Below, piece by piece: positions 47,859-59,938 of a DNA stretch of 64,000 nucleotides; positions within the stretch are counted from its first letter, which is position 1, and every line of letters starts with the position of its first letter. Under the pieces are notes generated by a model, which was given only the letters and a program-made list of their open reading frames with translations, had not been told where the DNA came from and searched no databases. A program made the translations under genes and the position numbers. The DNA comes from Antedon bifida (Eukaryota > Echinodermata > Crinoidea > Comatulida > Antedonidae), in NCBI GenBank assembly GCA_963402885.1, contig OY727094.1:27902501-27966500 (forward strand), given 5' to 3'.

Positions 47859-49044
47859 TGCACCACATTGTATTGACCTAGACATTTGGCTACTACATGG
47901 TACTTATATGTAGACATTTGATCATCTATTAAGCAATATGTAGACCTTTATATTAGTGTGAACTGAGCTAATTTTTCAGTAGCTACCTGGGAATTAAGAA
48001 GGCTAAGATAGCTAATCCATATAGCAATTAACTACTGTAGATATTGTACCGTACAATAGTATTAAATTGGGCGATTGATTAAACCGATATAATATCATCA
48101 GTCAGGATTTTGGAGATTTGTAAATTATTTTATTGTGACTAATTTCACAAACCTTGAAACAATTTTTGACTAATTGTACCAACTTTGAAATTAAAAAAAA
48201 AGCATAACACAATAGTTTCTGCTAAATTTATGCTATTCATCCGCTTGAAAATTACTGTAGCTTATTTGTGTTTGACCAGAAACGATGATGCTTATCATCT
48301 TCTTCACCTGTTTCCAATATCTTTTTGAAATCTTTTGTACTGTGACGTAAGCACATCCAATTGCTACAAATAATTCTACTTCTCGTACATAGCTTATCAA
48401 TGTTGGCAGTGCAAGAACAACGATAAACTTCCTTCAGCTGTTTTGAATTATATAAACTGAAAATTTAATGCTAAAAAATTGTTGTTATACAGCAATATAG
48501 TAGAGGTAGTACCAAGCACTGTTTATGTTTTGATCTTATTTTTGGAGTCGCACCAAACACTTGTCCGAGTCGGCCTAGTTGCAGGAGGACACATACTATC
48601 TATTGGATTTATATGTATAGGATCATAGGAGTTTTTAAAATTCAGGAATTTTTCTTATTTCCTCAATTGATAGACCATGACTGATTTAAAAGAGGTTTGT
48701 ATTTTAAAAATGTTTTTATAGTACAGTCTTGTCTTTTTACAATGGAATGTGCCAAAGAAATTTTTTTCTAATGACTTTTTTTATTATTTAATTGATTATT
48801 TTTATTACAGTTAGAAACTGAACTGTTCAGCAGAAACTCCAGTTTAAGAGGACACTTTTTTTCCGTGTTTCGAATAAGGGGCAATTATGTTAAACATTAC
48901 AACCATTCATCAACAGTATTAAGGGGACACTTTGTTTGGTTTTGTCCTTGGTGTCTCCTATCGTGTTTCCTAAGGTGTTCTTCTCATTGCAACCAAGGAA
49001 ATTCTTATCCTTAATGAGTAAAATCAATTTGTAATTTTTTCTAG

Positions 49045-49231
49045 TCTCTTGGATCTGATGGTAACCGAGGAGGATCCGATCATGAGGAATATGAAGAGGA
49101 GGAGGAAGAAGACACCAATGATGATGAGAGCATGTCAGACTTGGATACAGGCGATGACATCTCATTACCTGATCTTGGAGAAGATAATACTAAAATCAAG
49201 TTCATTATGACTCCTTCCTCTCCACCCCATG
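49045..49231 (+). CDS. SAM-gene exon: acidic linker between SAM domains
   Basis: Acceptor ttttttctag ends at 49044; donor gtacgt begins at 49232. Phase 0 to 1. Encodes SLGSDGNRGGSDHEEYEEEE then EEDTNDDESMSDLDTGDD and IKFIMTPSSPPHG. A strongly acidic, Ser-rich stretch with SDLD/SD(E) contexts that could be casein-kinase-2 sites (inference). Residues about 236-297. Confidence 0.9.
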
Positions 49232-49808
49232 GTACGTCATTTTTTTGTATGTACACAGTGTTTGATTTTGTTCGATGGCCAATGGCCAATATATTTTCAT
49301 AGAAATGTTATGTATGTGATGCAATTATTTGCATACACAAATCTTTAAAATCAGCATTATTAATCAGGCCAATAATTGAATATTGACCAGTGATTTAATG
49401 GTTTAAATTGGTTCCCTTCTGTAGGTCAACTAATGTTATGCTCAAGAGACATGGTAATATAGTTATTATCAAAGTCACCGTAATTGAATTCTATGACAAA
49501 TTGATCAAAAAGATTTAAATAATAATTTGAACCATTTTCATAATTGCACTAAATTTCTTACCCTATTTTTTTTTTTTTTTGAGTGATTACTGTGTATGTA
49601 TGTTATATAACATTATTTGAGAACACAAAATGTCTATAATATCTTAACACCTACTATAGATGAGATAAAGGAATTATAGTGAAATTAAGTTTTCCTTTTG
49701 AAAATGTTAACTTCTCTCCGAGGCTCCACATCATTCTGAAATCTGTTGAAAGACAAGTGCGAACTAAGCAACGTCATACACCCAACTTTGAGTTTTGCTT
49801 TCATTCAG
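49232..49808. other. SAM-gene intron
   Basis: AT-rich; nothing recognisable. An open frame at 49679-49960 covers the next exon plus intronic sequence. Confidence 0.6.
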
Positions 49809-49946
49809 GGCGTCTCTACGAGCAGTTGTCTTTAGAACCAGTTAGCACCTCATGGAGACATAAAAAGATGACTAATTGGAGTGAAACTGATGTCCAGTTC
49901 TGGATGGAGTCCATAAATCTTGCGCAATTCGTACCTCAAGTTAAAG
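49809..49946 (+). CDS. SAM-gene exon: start of SAM domain 2
   Basis: Acceptor gctttcattcag ends at 49808; donor gtaaat begins at 49947. Phase 1 to 1. Encodes RLYEQLSLEPVSTSWRHKK then MTNWSETDVQFWMESINLAQ and FVPQVK. W-S-x-x-D-V-x-x-W is the classic SAM opening. Residues about 298-343. Confidence 0.92.
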
Positions 49947-50337
49947 GTAAATATTTATAATTGTAAACCATAGTTATTGGAGTAATTGGATGCGAGTTGA
50001 CATTTGGAAAAGAAAGGAGAGGTGTTTCCGTCTGCTGTCTTATCGTTATATTAACTTTAGCTTAAAACATAATTGTAGGCTTTAAATTAATAATTTGAAT
50101 AATGTGTGATTAATTAAAGTATTATTTTTGTTGTTTTTGTGAGCTGTGGGATTCCACTACTAATTCAATGATGATTTTGATAATATTGTTAATTTAATTT
50201 GATAAGGATTTTTGTAATTTAATCTTATGTAAATTTATACACGCCCAAATGCAAAAGATACAGGTGAATTGAACAAACCATACATTTCAGTTTTCATGGA
50301 CGTTCTTTCCCTTCCTCTTTATAAAATTTACTAAATT

Positions 50338-50668
50338 TTAAGTTTAAAACATAAAAAATGAAGATTAATTAAGTCAGACTTAATAGGTTATTTTGTAGTT
50401 ATACTAAATTTAATCACTTCCAAAGAAAACAAACTTTAAAAAAAAATAATGCTTTTCACTTGTAAAATGACACAATAAATGGTTAAATTCAACCAAATAT
50501 CCATTGACCTGCAGCTATTTGACTATATTTTGCTTTAAATTACAGTCTTTTCAGCTAAATGCATTTTTTTTTTCGATCCTATTTTTGGTAAAAGTAACTA
50601 TATGTGACATTCAAATGACATATTCAACAACAAATGTTTTAAGAATTATTTTTTCAGGGGGACAATAA
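50338..50668. mobile_element. MITE family B, inverted older copy
   Basis: Follows the inverse of copy 1 nearly end to end: AAAATGAAGATTAATTAA, TTTTGTAGTTATACTAAA, TGGTTAAATTCAACCAAA, and finally CAGGGGGACAATA. End motifs have decayed, so it is older than copies 1 and 2. Confidence 0.75.
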
Positions 50669-50867
50669 ATAAATATTATGTACAATATCATTTTGTATGC
50701 AATTATGCCCCTAATCCTTTTGTTTAAAAAATGAATGATTGTAATTGACATCTTAAAAGGTACTGTGCCACTTATCTACTTCTTTCACCTGGAATTCAAA
50801 CAGGTCTCTTTTGTGACGTCTATTCTACAAATGTGTATGTAGCATATATACTAACTACAGTGACTCA

Positions 50868-50910
50868 ATGAAATCAAATCAAATTCAATTCTTTTATTTA
50901 CCCAGTGACT
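50868..50910 (-). repeat. LINE 3' tail (minus strand)
   Basis: On the minus strand CTGGGTAAATAAAAGAATTG then AATTTGATTTGATTTC has the AATAAA-plus-GAATTTGATTT pattern of non-LTR retrotransposon ends. Only the tail is recognisable. Confidence 0.4.
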
Positions 50911-51135
50911 CATACATCCCTCTGTGCGTTTCCTGTAGCCTTTAAACAATTCTAGGCTTAGATCATTATCATTCAATCACCCCTTGCTCCTTTCCTTATC
51001 ATCTAGTGAAAGTAGCCTATACAATACTCGTTAAGACGCAGTTGGTTGTTCTAGTTGCGACACTGCAATCTCGCACATTCACAATGCATGTGAAAAGCCA
51101 ACTAATAAATAATCATTGTATTGAACGTACATTTT

Positions 51136-51299
51136 AAGCTGTGTCTACACTATCAAACTAGTTTGGCAAAAAAGTGTGATGCCCATATGGTAAACTAGTG
51201 ATATTCCCAAATACGGAAATGATATGACATCAGCATGTCCATATATGGGCACATCACATTTGTTTTGTCACATAAAGTTTTATATTGTAGACAGAGCTT
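51136..51299. mobile_element. MITE family A, complete copy
   Basis: Ends AAGCTGTGTCTACACTATC and the inverse GTAGACAGAGCTT, inner motifs AAAAAAGTGTGATG and GGGCACATCACATT. 164 bp, no ORF. Confidence 0.8.
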
Positions 51300-52604
51300 T
51301 AAGTACATCCCAACACATTGGATTTGGAAGTGTAAGTTGGCCTCTAGCCTCTAGAGTTGACACTCCAGCTACTCATTTCTGTCCTTTTCCCCTTCCCTCC
51401 AAGTTCCGTAAATTGCAATGTAAAAGATATGACATTAGGTTAAGTCAAGCATCATTTTTAAGCCCTCATACCCTCACCCTTCTCCCCACCCTTCCCCTCT
51501 ATTTACTTGACAACAACTTTGTAGATTAAATTAGATTTAGATTAAATAGCATTCTTATAATATTTAAAAGCTTGTGTTGCAATTATATAAATTTCTGAGT
51601 TATGATTGGTTGCACAGTTTTTCCTGTGACAAAAACAGATTTTGATATGAAAATGCATGCATATTCACAAGAATAAATTTTCCTACGAAAGTCTTTGCGG
51701 AATGACCATAACTATATGATAGTTAGATAATTACGAAGATTAGTTTCACTTTAACTGTCTCAAGTACTTTCCATTTCTGGGTTAATCTAGATATTATTTG
51801 ATTTGTTTCTACATTAAAGTTTTAAATGCTGCATCGTCACGCCACCTTGCATAATGCAATAAAAGAATCTTTTGTTTGAAGCGTTTTAATTGTTTCTGTG
51901 TGTGATTGTCACTTCAAAGTCCTGTGGGAATTACATCGTTGTTTAATTCCGGAAAACATTATTAATTAGATTAAACTTTTACCTGTAGGTTTAACAAGAC
52001 ACCTGACAGGCTTTTATTGTCTTCCGCTCTTTTTTTAAAAACAAAGGACGTGGAATTAAAGAAATATCATACGACAGTTGTCTTTTACCAGAAGATTATG
52101 TGAATGAAACATAAAACAAATAAGTTTGACCTAATCATTGGTCAAGTAAAAAATGTTATACTTGAACAGTGGTACAAATAGTTAAAGACATAGAAGAAAT
52201 TCCAAAAATTAATATATGGAAAAAGATTAGTCACACTTGAAAATTATCAAATTATCAAACCCTCTCTTTATGGAGTTTACCCATGTAACTTTTAATTCTT
52301 ATTCTTTTGGGAAAAAATGTAAGGAAAAAATTAGTAATGAAGAAAAGTAAATACATACACTGTCAAAGGAAATAGAGAAAAGCAAAGCAATGTTACTGTA
52401 CTGTATATGTTTGTATTTTGGTTATTGAACGTATAGAATATTTGATTCACAACTCGCATTCAACTGATTCTTTGCTTGCTTACCATAATGTTATTATAGT
52501 AAGTAAAGATTCAGGAAGAACATCTATTCCCAAATGATTGATTGGTTCTAAGTGTTGTATGTATAGTCATTGAGTCTAATGTCAATGTTATGCTCTAATT
52601 TCAG

Positions 52605-52655
52605 CAAATCATGTGACTGGAAAGAACTTGATGAATATCGACATGCAGTTGCTAG
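52605..52655 (+). CDS. SAM-gene exon: middle of SAM domain 2 (51 bp)
   Basis: Acceptor ctctaatttcag ends at 52604; donor gtaagt begins at 52656. Phase 1 to 1. Encodes ANHVTGKNLMNIDMQLL, the same structural element as the 51-bp exon of SAM 1. Confidence 0.93.
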
Positions 52656-53013
52656 GTAAGTAAACAAAATTATTATGTAGTTCAGTATCACTAGACAGTT
52701 TTAACATTCAAAAATACTATTGATAATAATATTTATATATAAAAAAAGTATTTTTAATTATTAATGCAACCAGACTAGGATACTTCTCATTGATATTTTA
52801 TAGAGTTTTTATTTGTGCTTTATAAACTGAAACTGGCACAAAGTATATCTATTAGTTTATATTGTAAACAATTAAACTACATAAAGATTCATAGAAATAC
52901 ATACCTGCATGTTTTCTATAGGCCTATAGCTACATAACATTACCTAGCTGAGGATCTATACTAATTGTGTTGACTGTAGTAGTAACAGACATTTAATGAC
53001 TGTAATGTTTTAG

Positions 53014-53112
53014 ATTCTATGGGAATCCAAGGAGACCATCTGGAAGTTCTGCTGGCCAAAATCTATGAGATCAACAATCCAATGGCGAATGTCCCAGAAA
53101 AAGAATGTATAA
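53014..53112 (+). CDS. SAM-gene exon: end of SAM domain 2
   Basis: Acceptor gtaatgttttag ends at 53013; donor gtaagt begins at 53113. Phase 1 to 1. Encodes DSMGIQGDHLEVLLAKIYEI then NNPMANVPEKECI. M-G-I-x-G-D-H-L-x-x-L-L is a typical SAM helix-5 signature. Confidence 0.93.
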   Translation: MLWESKETIWKFCWPKSMRSTIQWRMSQKKNV

Positions 53113-55022
53113 GTAAGTAATTGTTTTGAATTTTGATAATATTAAATATTATCATATTCATTGTTCATCCTAATATTAAGCATCCAGACCTTAAGAAAAT
53201 TTATGATCAGCAATTTTACCAACTAAATTAAAAAGCTACAAAGACATAGAAACTCTGGAAAAAAAGTAATAAGCAATAGGAAAAACTGGAGGAACCTCAT
53301 CAAGGAATTAGCAGAAATGGCGGAAATTTTGGAAGACTTTATGGCAGAACCGCATTAAGTCAGCAACTCATTGAACATGATGTAAAGTTTTTAAATTTGT
53401 GTGTACTATACTGGCATGTATTTGGTCATTTTAATTGAATACATAAAAGATAAAAGTGACACCTGTTTGTTAAAAAGTTGACCAATTACAAAAAAAATTA
53501 CTTTAAATAAAGCAGGAAAAATTCCCAGTGTGCCTGAAAGAGCCGTAACCATACCCAAGCTAAAATGTTGTACCTGCCAAATCCAACAGCCCATATCTCT
53601 TTTAATACATACATTCTTGGATGCCAAAGTCATTTATTTCTACATTAAATCATTACTGTTCATAACAAAGATGGGCAAGTCATAGTATCCTGTCCAACAT
53701 AACACGCCTAGATGCAAAATAACATTAATTACTTACTGAATGTCAGTAACATTTATTCCAATAAAAGTTAATTAAATTTGATAAAAACTTAACATAAGCA
53801 TATGTTTTTCCGGATGTGTTTTATATAGGTAGGAAGTCTGTTCCGTATGGACAATGTCAGGATTCAATGAACTGGCAACTTTTGAATTTGTAAGAAGTTC
53901 CGTTTTTTTAAATCGTATCTGTTGGAGGTCTTTCGTGATTTCATTTGTCATATTATTATGATAATTGTCACTTCAATGTCATTTGGCTGTGATCATGCCA
54001 AGATTTGTTGGTCATTTATTAGTTGGGGCTAATAGGTATTTTTGATATTTATTTTAGGGGTCTAGACAGGGTTGGTTAGATTGTACTAGAAGTTCAGTTT
54101 TATGCAAGTTTGCTAAATTACAATAAAAAAAAAAAAAAAGAATGGTGTTTTCAACTTCAAGACCCATTACACTCATGTGTAGCATGGAGAGAGTGAGGGA
54201 ACGCTTAAAAAGTTGACTTCTTTACTATAATGTGTATAGTATTGTCTGTATGTGCTAAACAGAAACTATTTGGTAATCTTCTATGCCTCACCATCCATAC
54301 AATAGATACTGACCTCTAGTCTGTTGTCATAGGCTGACCAGACATGGGGTTTCCCCTATTCTTAAAAACTCTGTGATTAATATAAAGAAAGTATCAATAT
54401 TTGCCTAGTTCTCAGAATTTGCTAGTTTTGAATGGTTGTTTTGTTTTCTTGTTTTACTCTTTATGATACAACTTTTATTCTTAAATATTATATGTAGTTT
54501 CTTCCTTTTAAGAGCAAACTTCATTGTTGAAGGCTACTGCTCCGCTGGCTCTAACTTGTGCAATTTCCATGCATACACTGTGTAGTGCATACACAGTTAA
54601 TTTTTTTTTTTTTTAAAGAAATGATGAGTTAGTTTGGTTAACGATTTCAACTATTTCCTTTATGGTTATTTTTTAAATATTTTAAATGTCTCTAGATTAC
54701 ATGGCAGTTTAGTATCTCAAAATTACAGAAAACCACATACTTGTGTGTCTGTAAAACCAGTATGTTTAAGATCTGCTTATTTTAGAAACTAGGTTAAGTC
54801 AAGTTAATAGTATAGTAGCTTTATGTTTAATTCTCTTTAGTCTGGTCTTGTTGGAGATTCAAATATTGAGTTATCGTGTTGTTCCAGATAATTGTGGAAA
54901 AAATAATGTTTAAAATAGTTAAATATTCTCTTTTCTAAATTAAAGCTTGGTTTTAGGTAAACTATCTTTACAATTGTTGAACTATTTTTTTGTTTCTTTA
55001 AATCTTATATTATCTTATATTA

Positions 55023-55280
55023 CAGTAGAACCCAACAATTGTTGTCACATAATATTACATACATGTACAATACAATTTAAAACATAATATTGTATTGTAT
55101 ATATTAATTATTATTGTTTTATTGTTTCATGGGAAAATTACTATATAGGGGTGTCTGAATAGGAGTTGGCTATATTTAATATTAAACAATATATTGACCG
55201 TTGTTCATTTCATGGGAAAGTGTCTCCTTGATTGGAATGTCCCCTCAATAGGGGTCTCCCAACGGAGAGTTTCTAATGTA
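55023..55280. repeat. TACAGTAGAACC-ended repeat
   Basis: Starts ACAGTAGAACCC and contains GGGAAAGTGTCTCCTTGATT, GTCCCCTCAATAGGGGTCTC. It is the opposite end of the family seen at 10590-10678. Confidence 0.45.
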
Positions 55281-56714
55281 TTTCTTTATTTTCCCAATTA
55301 AATTAATTCCTCTGGTAAACCATAGAAATATTTATATCTGAATGGGTAACACAAAACCATATTTATTAAAGTCATAAACAGTCAAAATTAATTTAAATTT
55401 CAATTAATCGTAATGGAGTTTAATTGGAACCAATTATTAAAGGGGGCTCTGAGCTAACCCCTTGCATTTTTGTCATATCCACTTACAGGAAAGAAATATT
55501 AATACTTAATTAATTGCTATTATATTTTAGTATGTAACATTGTAACTAGTTCACTTAGTATGTTCTTGGTAGGATGTTTAACAGACTTTAATGTTAAGAA
55601 TTGTTATGAAGATTAATTTATACGTTAAAACATGAAAAGTGTTTGTGAATTGGGCAATATTAATTAACATGTGTATATAGGGACCAATTCAGTGGTGATA
55701 AGTTACCCATTTAATTGGTGAAAAAAATAGCACAGTTTATAGTATCAATAATTTTTAAAAAAAGGCTATAGTATTATTAATAACTGAAATTAAAAAAGAA
55801 GAACAATAAAATGATGTTGATAATTATGATAAAACGAACACATGAAATTAGGATATTGTAATTATAATTTTATGTCTTTGATTTTGAAGAAAATACAATG
55901 CAAGAAGATCACTTTTTTGAGCGAGAAAAAACATCTTCATTTTTAAGCAATTGAAAAATAATTTCTTGAAGTATAGTATCTCATTTGAAGACAGAAATAT
56001 TCTTTTTTTTTTCTCAATGATATTCTTTGTTTCATTTCTTAATTGAATATGTTATGTTAATATTTTTGCTGAGTTGTGTTAAGGAAGAAAAGAATTCAGC
56101 CATCGGAACTTCTTCACCAATAAATCACGATTTCTTCAAATGAGTTGATGGGCAGTAATTAACAAGGGAAGCAGATAAAATAAACTATTTTACCTCTTAG
56201 CATCTCCAACTAATTTTGTTAATTATTCTGACACAATGTATTGATAAAACTTGTCTTAAGACCTTCAGTCCAGTTAGCTTTTGGCATAGTGGCTCTGCTT
56301 AGAATTAATTCTTGTAGTATCTATGTCAGCTGGATATCCCTTCCCCCTTTAGGCCACCCCGCCCAAGTAATTCTTTCTAATTGTGGTTAAATGTAAGGTA
56401 ATGGGAAAACGTATGCAATAGTACAGATACTAATTATTTAGTATTAGGACTCTGATTGCAACTGGACAGCAGAGAAAATTAATATGCTTCACTGTGCGTT
56501 TTTACAATCTCGTAAGTTAATTTTTTATATTTTTAACTTTGTGGTCACTTAAGTATTCATTTTTAAAAAAATTATTATTTAACCAAAAGACCAATATTAT
56601 CATGCTTCATCTTCAGAGTTTCGCATAGAAAATGGGTTGAGGTTGTTTTGGTAATGAAGAAATCCTGGGTCAGATTTATCAAACTTTCTTAGCAAAAAGA
56701 ATCTTAGTTTACCT

Positions 56715-56770
56715 TAAGCTCTGTCTACACTATCAAACTTTATGTGACAAAACAACTTGTGCCCATATTT
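56715..56770. mobile_element. MITE family A, single end
   Basis: AAGCTCTGTCTACACTATCA, AACTTTATGTGACAAAACA, TGTGCCCATATTT: one intact inverted end only. Confidence 0.65.
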
Positions 56771-57299
56771 CTGAACCAATTAAATTCTTTAAAAAAAAAG
56801 GATTAGCTTCCTAAATACATCTTTAGTTTTCACTTATAAGCACTGTATAATTATTTTGACTTTAAAGCAACACGATTAATTTTTTACTTTTAAAACAATT
56901 GACCCCACATTTATAACAGGATCGTTCAACTCCTCGCCTACATATTATTTTAATAGATTTATTATGAAATATGACACCTTAATTGATCTGCTATCCATCA
57001 TCCATTATTAAAAATGAGAACCTCTTAGAATAATCGTGTGTATGATCACTTTCCAGATTAGGGTTTTGACAACCTTGTCTCAATTTATTATCTGGTTTAC
57101 ATAAAATCTTCCACAAATAACACCAAAACTTTGCAACAAATTAGCAAGGTGTTCGGCAGTAGAATGACAAGTTTCACCTGGAAACATTGACGCCACAAAG
57201 GAAGCGTTGTAGAACGTGTTTCGTTTTGTGAGGAACACCTGTGTCGCGACAAGTTTCTTTGCCGTCTTTCTCGCATTCATTCATGTTTCTTGTACTTCC

Positions 57300-57720
57300 T
57301 GGATGACATTTTGCATTGTATTTCAAACAGTAATAAATATAATTGTCTTGCTTATAAAAAGTGGTCTTTTTGCATTGTATTCTAAAACTTCTTACAAAAT
57401 GATATATATTGTCTGGCTAAAAAAAAAGTGATCTTTTTGTTAGTACAGTATTTCTAAAATTTATTAAATTAGATTTGTTGTCTTGCTCAATAAGTGACCT
57501 TTTGGAATTGTATTTCTAAGATTTCTTTAAAATTAGATATATCGTCTGGTTAAAAAAAGTGATCTTTTTGCAATGTACAACATTTCTTAAATTAGATTTA
57601 TTGTCTTGCTCGAAAAGTGATTAAAGATATTTTTTCTCACTCAAAAAAGTGATCTTTTTGCATTGTATTTTCTTCAAAATCAAAGATGTATTGTCTATAA
57701 AAAGTGCTATTTTATTTGTA
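57300..57720. repeat. Minisatellite, ~60-75 bp unit, about six copies
   Basis: Unit built from AAAAAGTGATCTTTTTGCAT, TGTATTTCTAAAATTTCTT, AAATTAGATTTATTGTCTTG. The core AAGTGATCTTTTTGCA is most conserved. Copies are diverged and of unequal length. Confidence 0.8.
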
Positions 57721-59303
57721 GTAAAGTATGAACAATCTTCAATGTAACAGGTTGTGTCATGTTTATTGTATTATTATAAAGTAGAAAATGTACATTTTTT
57801 TCTACATAAAAATATAATAAAAAGACATAGACACAACGTATTATTTTCAAATTGGTCTCTAATAAATGGCACGGTTTGCGTATTTGTATTTTCTTATTCA
57901 TGTTATAATAAGTTGGTCAGTCTTCGTTAATCAGTGTGGTTGAAGTGTCAGTGTATTATAACTGTCAAAATAACGCCTGTCTTGGAGAGGTAGTCTGTTT
58001 ACCATGCCAAAGTTCGAATTTAGTTCTTCTGCCAATTGCTACCAAAACTGGTCACAGATGTGCCAAGTGGTCCCGATTTACTTGTTTCTTCCTTATTTTT
58101 GTTTGTCCATAACTCACATTCAACATTTAAAAAACAATTTAGTTTAAAAATGATGTTTTAGTTCCCTGTTGATTTACTTTCAAAGCCACAAAAGACAATG
58201 TTCACCGGGAAGTTTCTTTTTGGTGTAAACCGTTTCTGATGGCGATTAGAAGGTTTTCCGGTTGTTGATCACAAACGGAATCAGTTGTTGCAAGACAATG
58301 CAGATTTTATGCGGTAACATTCCATAGGAAACAGTTGGACAACATGTGGAAATATGCATATGGATATTTAAATGAATCAATCGGAAGGGAAATTACCAAC
58401 ATAAGAATATGGAAAAACATCCATCCAGAGTAAACAGAGTATCAAAGTGTTTGCATGACTAAAGAATTTGACAGTCACTGACTCACATGTGTATCAAGTT
58501 TTATAAGAAATCTCCCATGTGGGATTGTTAAAATAAAAAAAAAACAAACAGGAAGAAAACACTTTCTGAGCTGTCTGTCTATTACAGAATTGAAGCAACT
58601 TTTTTATTTACAGAAGGCATCATTACCATAAAAATTATTAAATTGAAGCCATTGATTAATCATATTTTATTTGGTAATTTTAATAGTTGTTAAATTGTGC
58701 CAAATAACAGAAAGGAAATTCAATGAAATTGAAATAAACAACCATTTTTAGTTCAAGGTATTTCTTATGTCATGTTTACTCAATATTACAGGTACATAAG
58801 TTAGGTGTACCTAAATGTAACCACTATCATTCTGTTTCTCATGAAGGGGTGAAGTGAAACTTGGCATGGGTGTAGGCATTATTTAACAAAGTTTTTTAAC
58901 CCCTTTAAAATTAATGAGGAAACCCTCCAGGTGACAAAAGTTCACATCAACATTGCATCATAGGCCACGTAAATTGGTCATTGGGGGGATACAGGTGTAA
59001 GGTAGGGTGAGATCAAAGGGGTACAGATCCCTATCACCCATTGTGTCATACACTCTGAGTATACCCTAATAGTGGCATGTACAGACAAAATTCGAGAATA
59101 TTGATACAGTTTAATTTGAGAATGTTTTACAAATAATGTTAACATTGTTTTCTCAAACTAAAGTTGTTCTTATCTCTTAGACATTATGTAGCCTCCATGA
59201 ACATACTTTCTTCATCTATTGAGCATAATTACCACTGAAACTCGGACCTTGCAAAGTGATTTTTCACACTTTTTTAAAAATGGAAACTATTTTTCCTTTT
59301 TAG

Positions 59304-59508
59304 GTGCAATTGATAAAGTGTCAGGATATGATAAAGAGAAATTGATAGCAGCTGTGACTGTCCTGCAGTCTTCTGATGGGAGTGGGGTACATCTGATGCC
59401 CTCTGACCCACCACCAAGTGCAACCAGTAGTAGAGCTAGTAGCACCAAGAGCAGTGGCAGTGAGAAGGCTAGAAGAAGTGACAGTGAAGAACGAAAGAAG
59501 AAAGGAGG
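59304..59508 (+). CDS. SAM-gene exon: Ser-rich segment after SAM 2
   Basis: Acceptor ttcctttttag ends at 59303. The donor that keeps the frame is gttggt at 59509, a weak site but the only one that joins in frame to the next exon (GG then FSKL). Phase 1 to 2. Encodes AIDKVSGYDKEKLIAAVTVL then a Ser/Arg/Lys-rich tract (SSRASSTKSSGSEKARRSDS). Residues about 394-461. Reading through instead would stop at TAA 59519, giving a shorter isoform ending LVQ. Confidence 0.82.
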
Positions 59509-59688
59509 GTTGGTGCAATAAAATAAATTTCTATTACATTTCAGTTCTTGATGATCTGAAGAAAAACTAAATTAAATCTTTTATATTTCTATAAATTCAT
59601 AAACCATTCATTCTCCTGAAAAACTGTTATTTTATTGTAGGCCTATAATGTGATTTTAAAATTTGAAAATAATTTCTTTTTGTCTTAG

Positions 59689-59780
59689 ATTTTCTAAGCT
59701 CAAAGAAGTGATCACACCATGGAAGCGAGAGAGCAAAGAGAATGCTTCAGTCCAAGTTTGGTCAGACCTAAATGAAACAG
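59689..59780 (+). CDS. SAM-gene exon, last one clearly seen
   Basis: Acceptor ttttgtcttag ends at 59688; donor gttagt begins at 59781. Phase 2 to 1. Encodes FSKLKEVITPWKRESKENAS then VQVWSDLNET. No stop codon: the gene continues beyond, probably outside the window. Total seen so far is about 492 residues. Confidence 0.85.
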
Positions 59781-59870
59781 GTTAGTACTCTTCTTTAACT
59801 GTATAAAATGAATGATTCTATATCAATATATGACATTTATAATTTCGTTCAGACAGTTTTATAAATATGC

Positions 59871-59938
59871 ATCTTAGTGATCTTTGTATCTTAGTGATCT
59901 TTGTATCTCAGTGATCTTTATATCTTAGTGATCTTTTA
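59871..59938. repeat. 17-bp tandem repeat, four copies
   Basis: ATCTTAGTGATCTTTGT repeated four times with two or three changes in the last two copies. Confidence 0.92.

Larger units (their letters stand above)
30500..49044. other. 18.5-kb intron of the SAM gene
   Basis: No host exon supported on either strand. It contains the RT element, a tRNA-like SINE, a CT microsatellite (32349-32376), a 497-bp TA-flanked MITE nested in an older repeat, a 26-bp-arm hairpin (40684-40737), degenerate short-unit arrays (41480-41970 and 45220-45655), the hammerhead-like palindrome (43455-43635), imperfect repeats (46540-47140) and a LINE 3' tail (47690-47858). Confidence 0.7.
49947..52604. other. SAM-gene intron with two MITEs and a LINE tail
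   Basis: Contains MITE family B (about 50338-50668), a LINE 3' tail on the minus strand near 50868-50910 (GTAAATAAAAGAATTGAATT read on the minus strand), and a complete MITE family A (51136-51299). No exon seen. Confidence 0.65.
53113..59303. other. 6.2-kb SAM-gene intron
   Basis: Contains a TACAGTAGAACC-type repeat (about 55023-55280), one end of MITE family A (56715-56770), a ~60-75-bp minisatellite (57300-57720), and two stretches (57060-57300 and 58180-58470) less AT-rich than their surroundings that could be regulatory. No exon seen. Confidence 0.6.

Noticed and set aside
51224-51529. 101-codon plus-strand frame
   Set aside because: Begins inside a family A MITE and continues in non-coding C/T-rich sequence.
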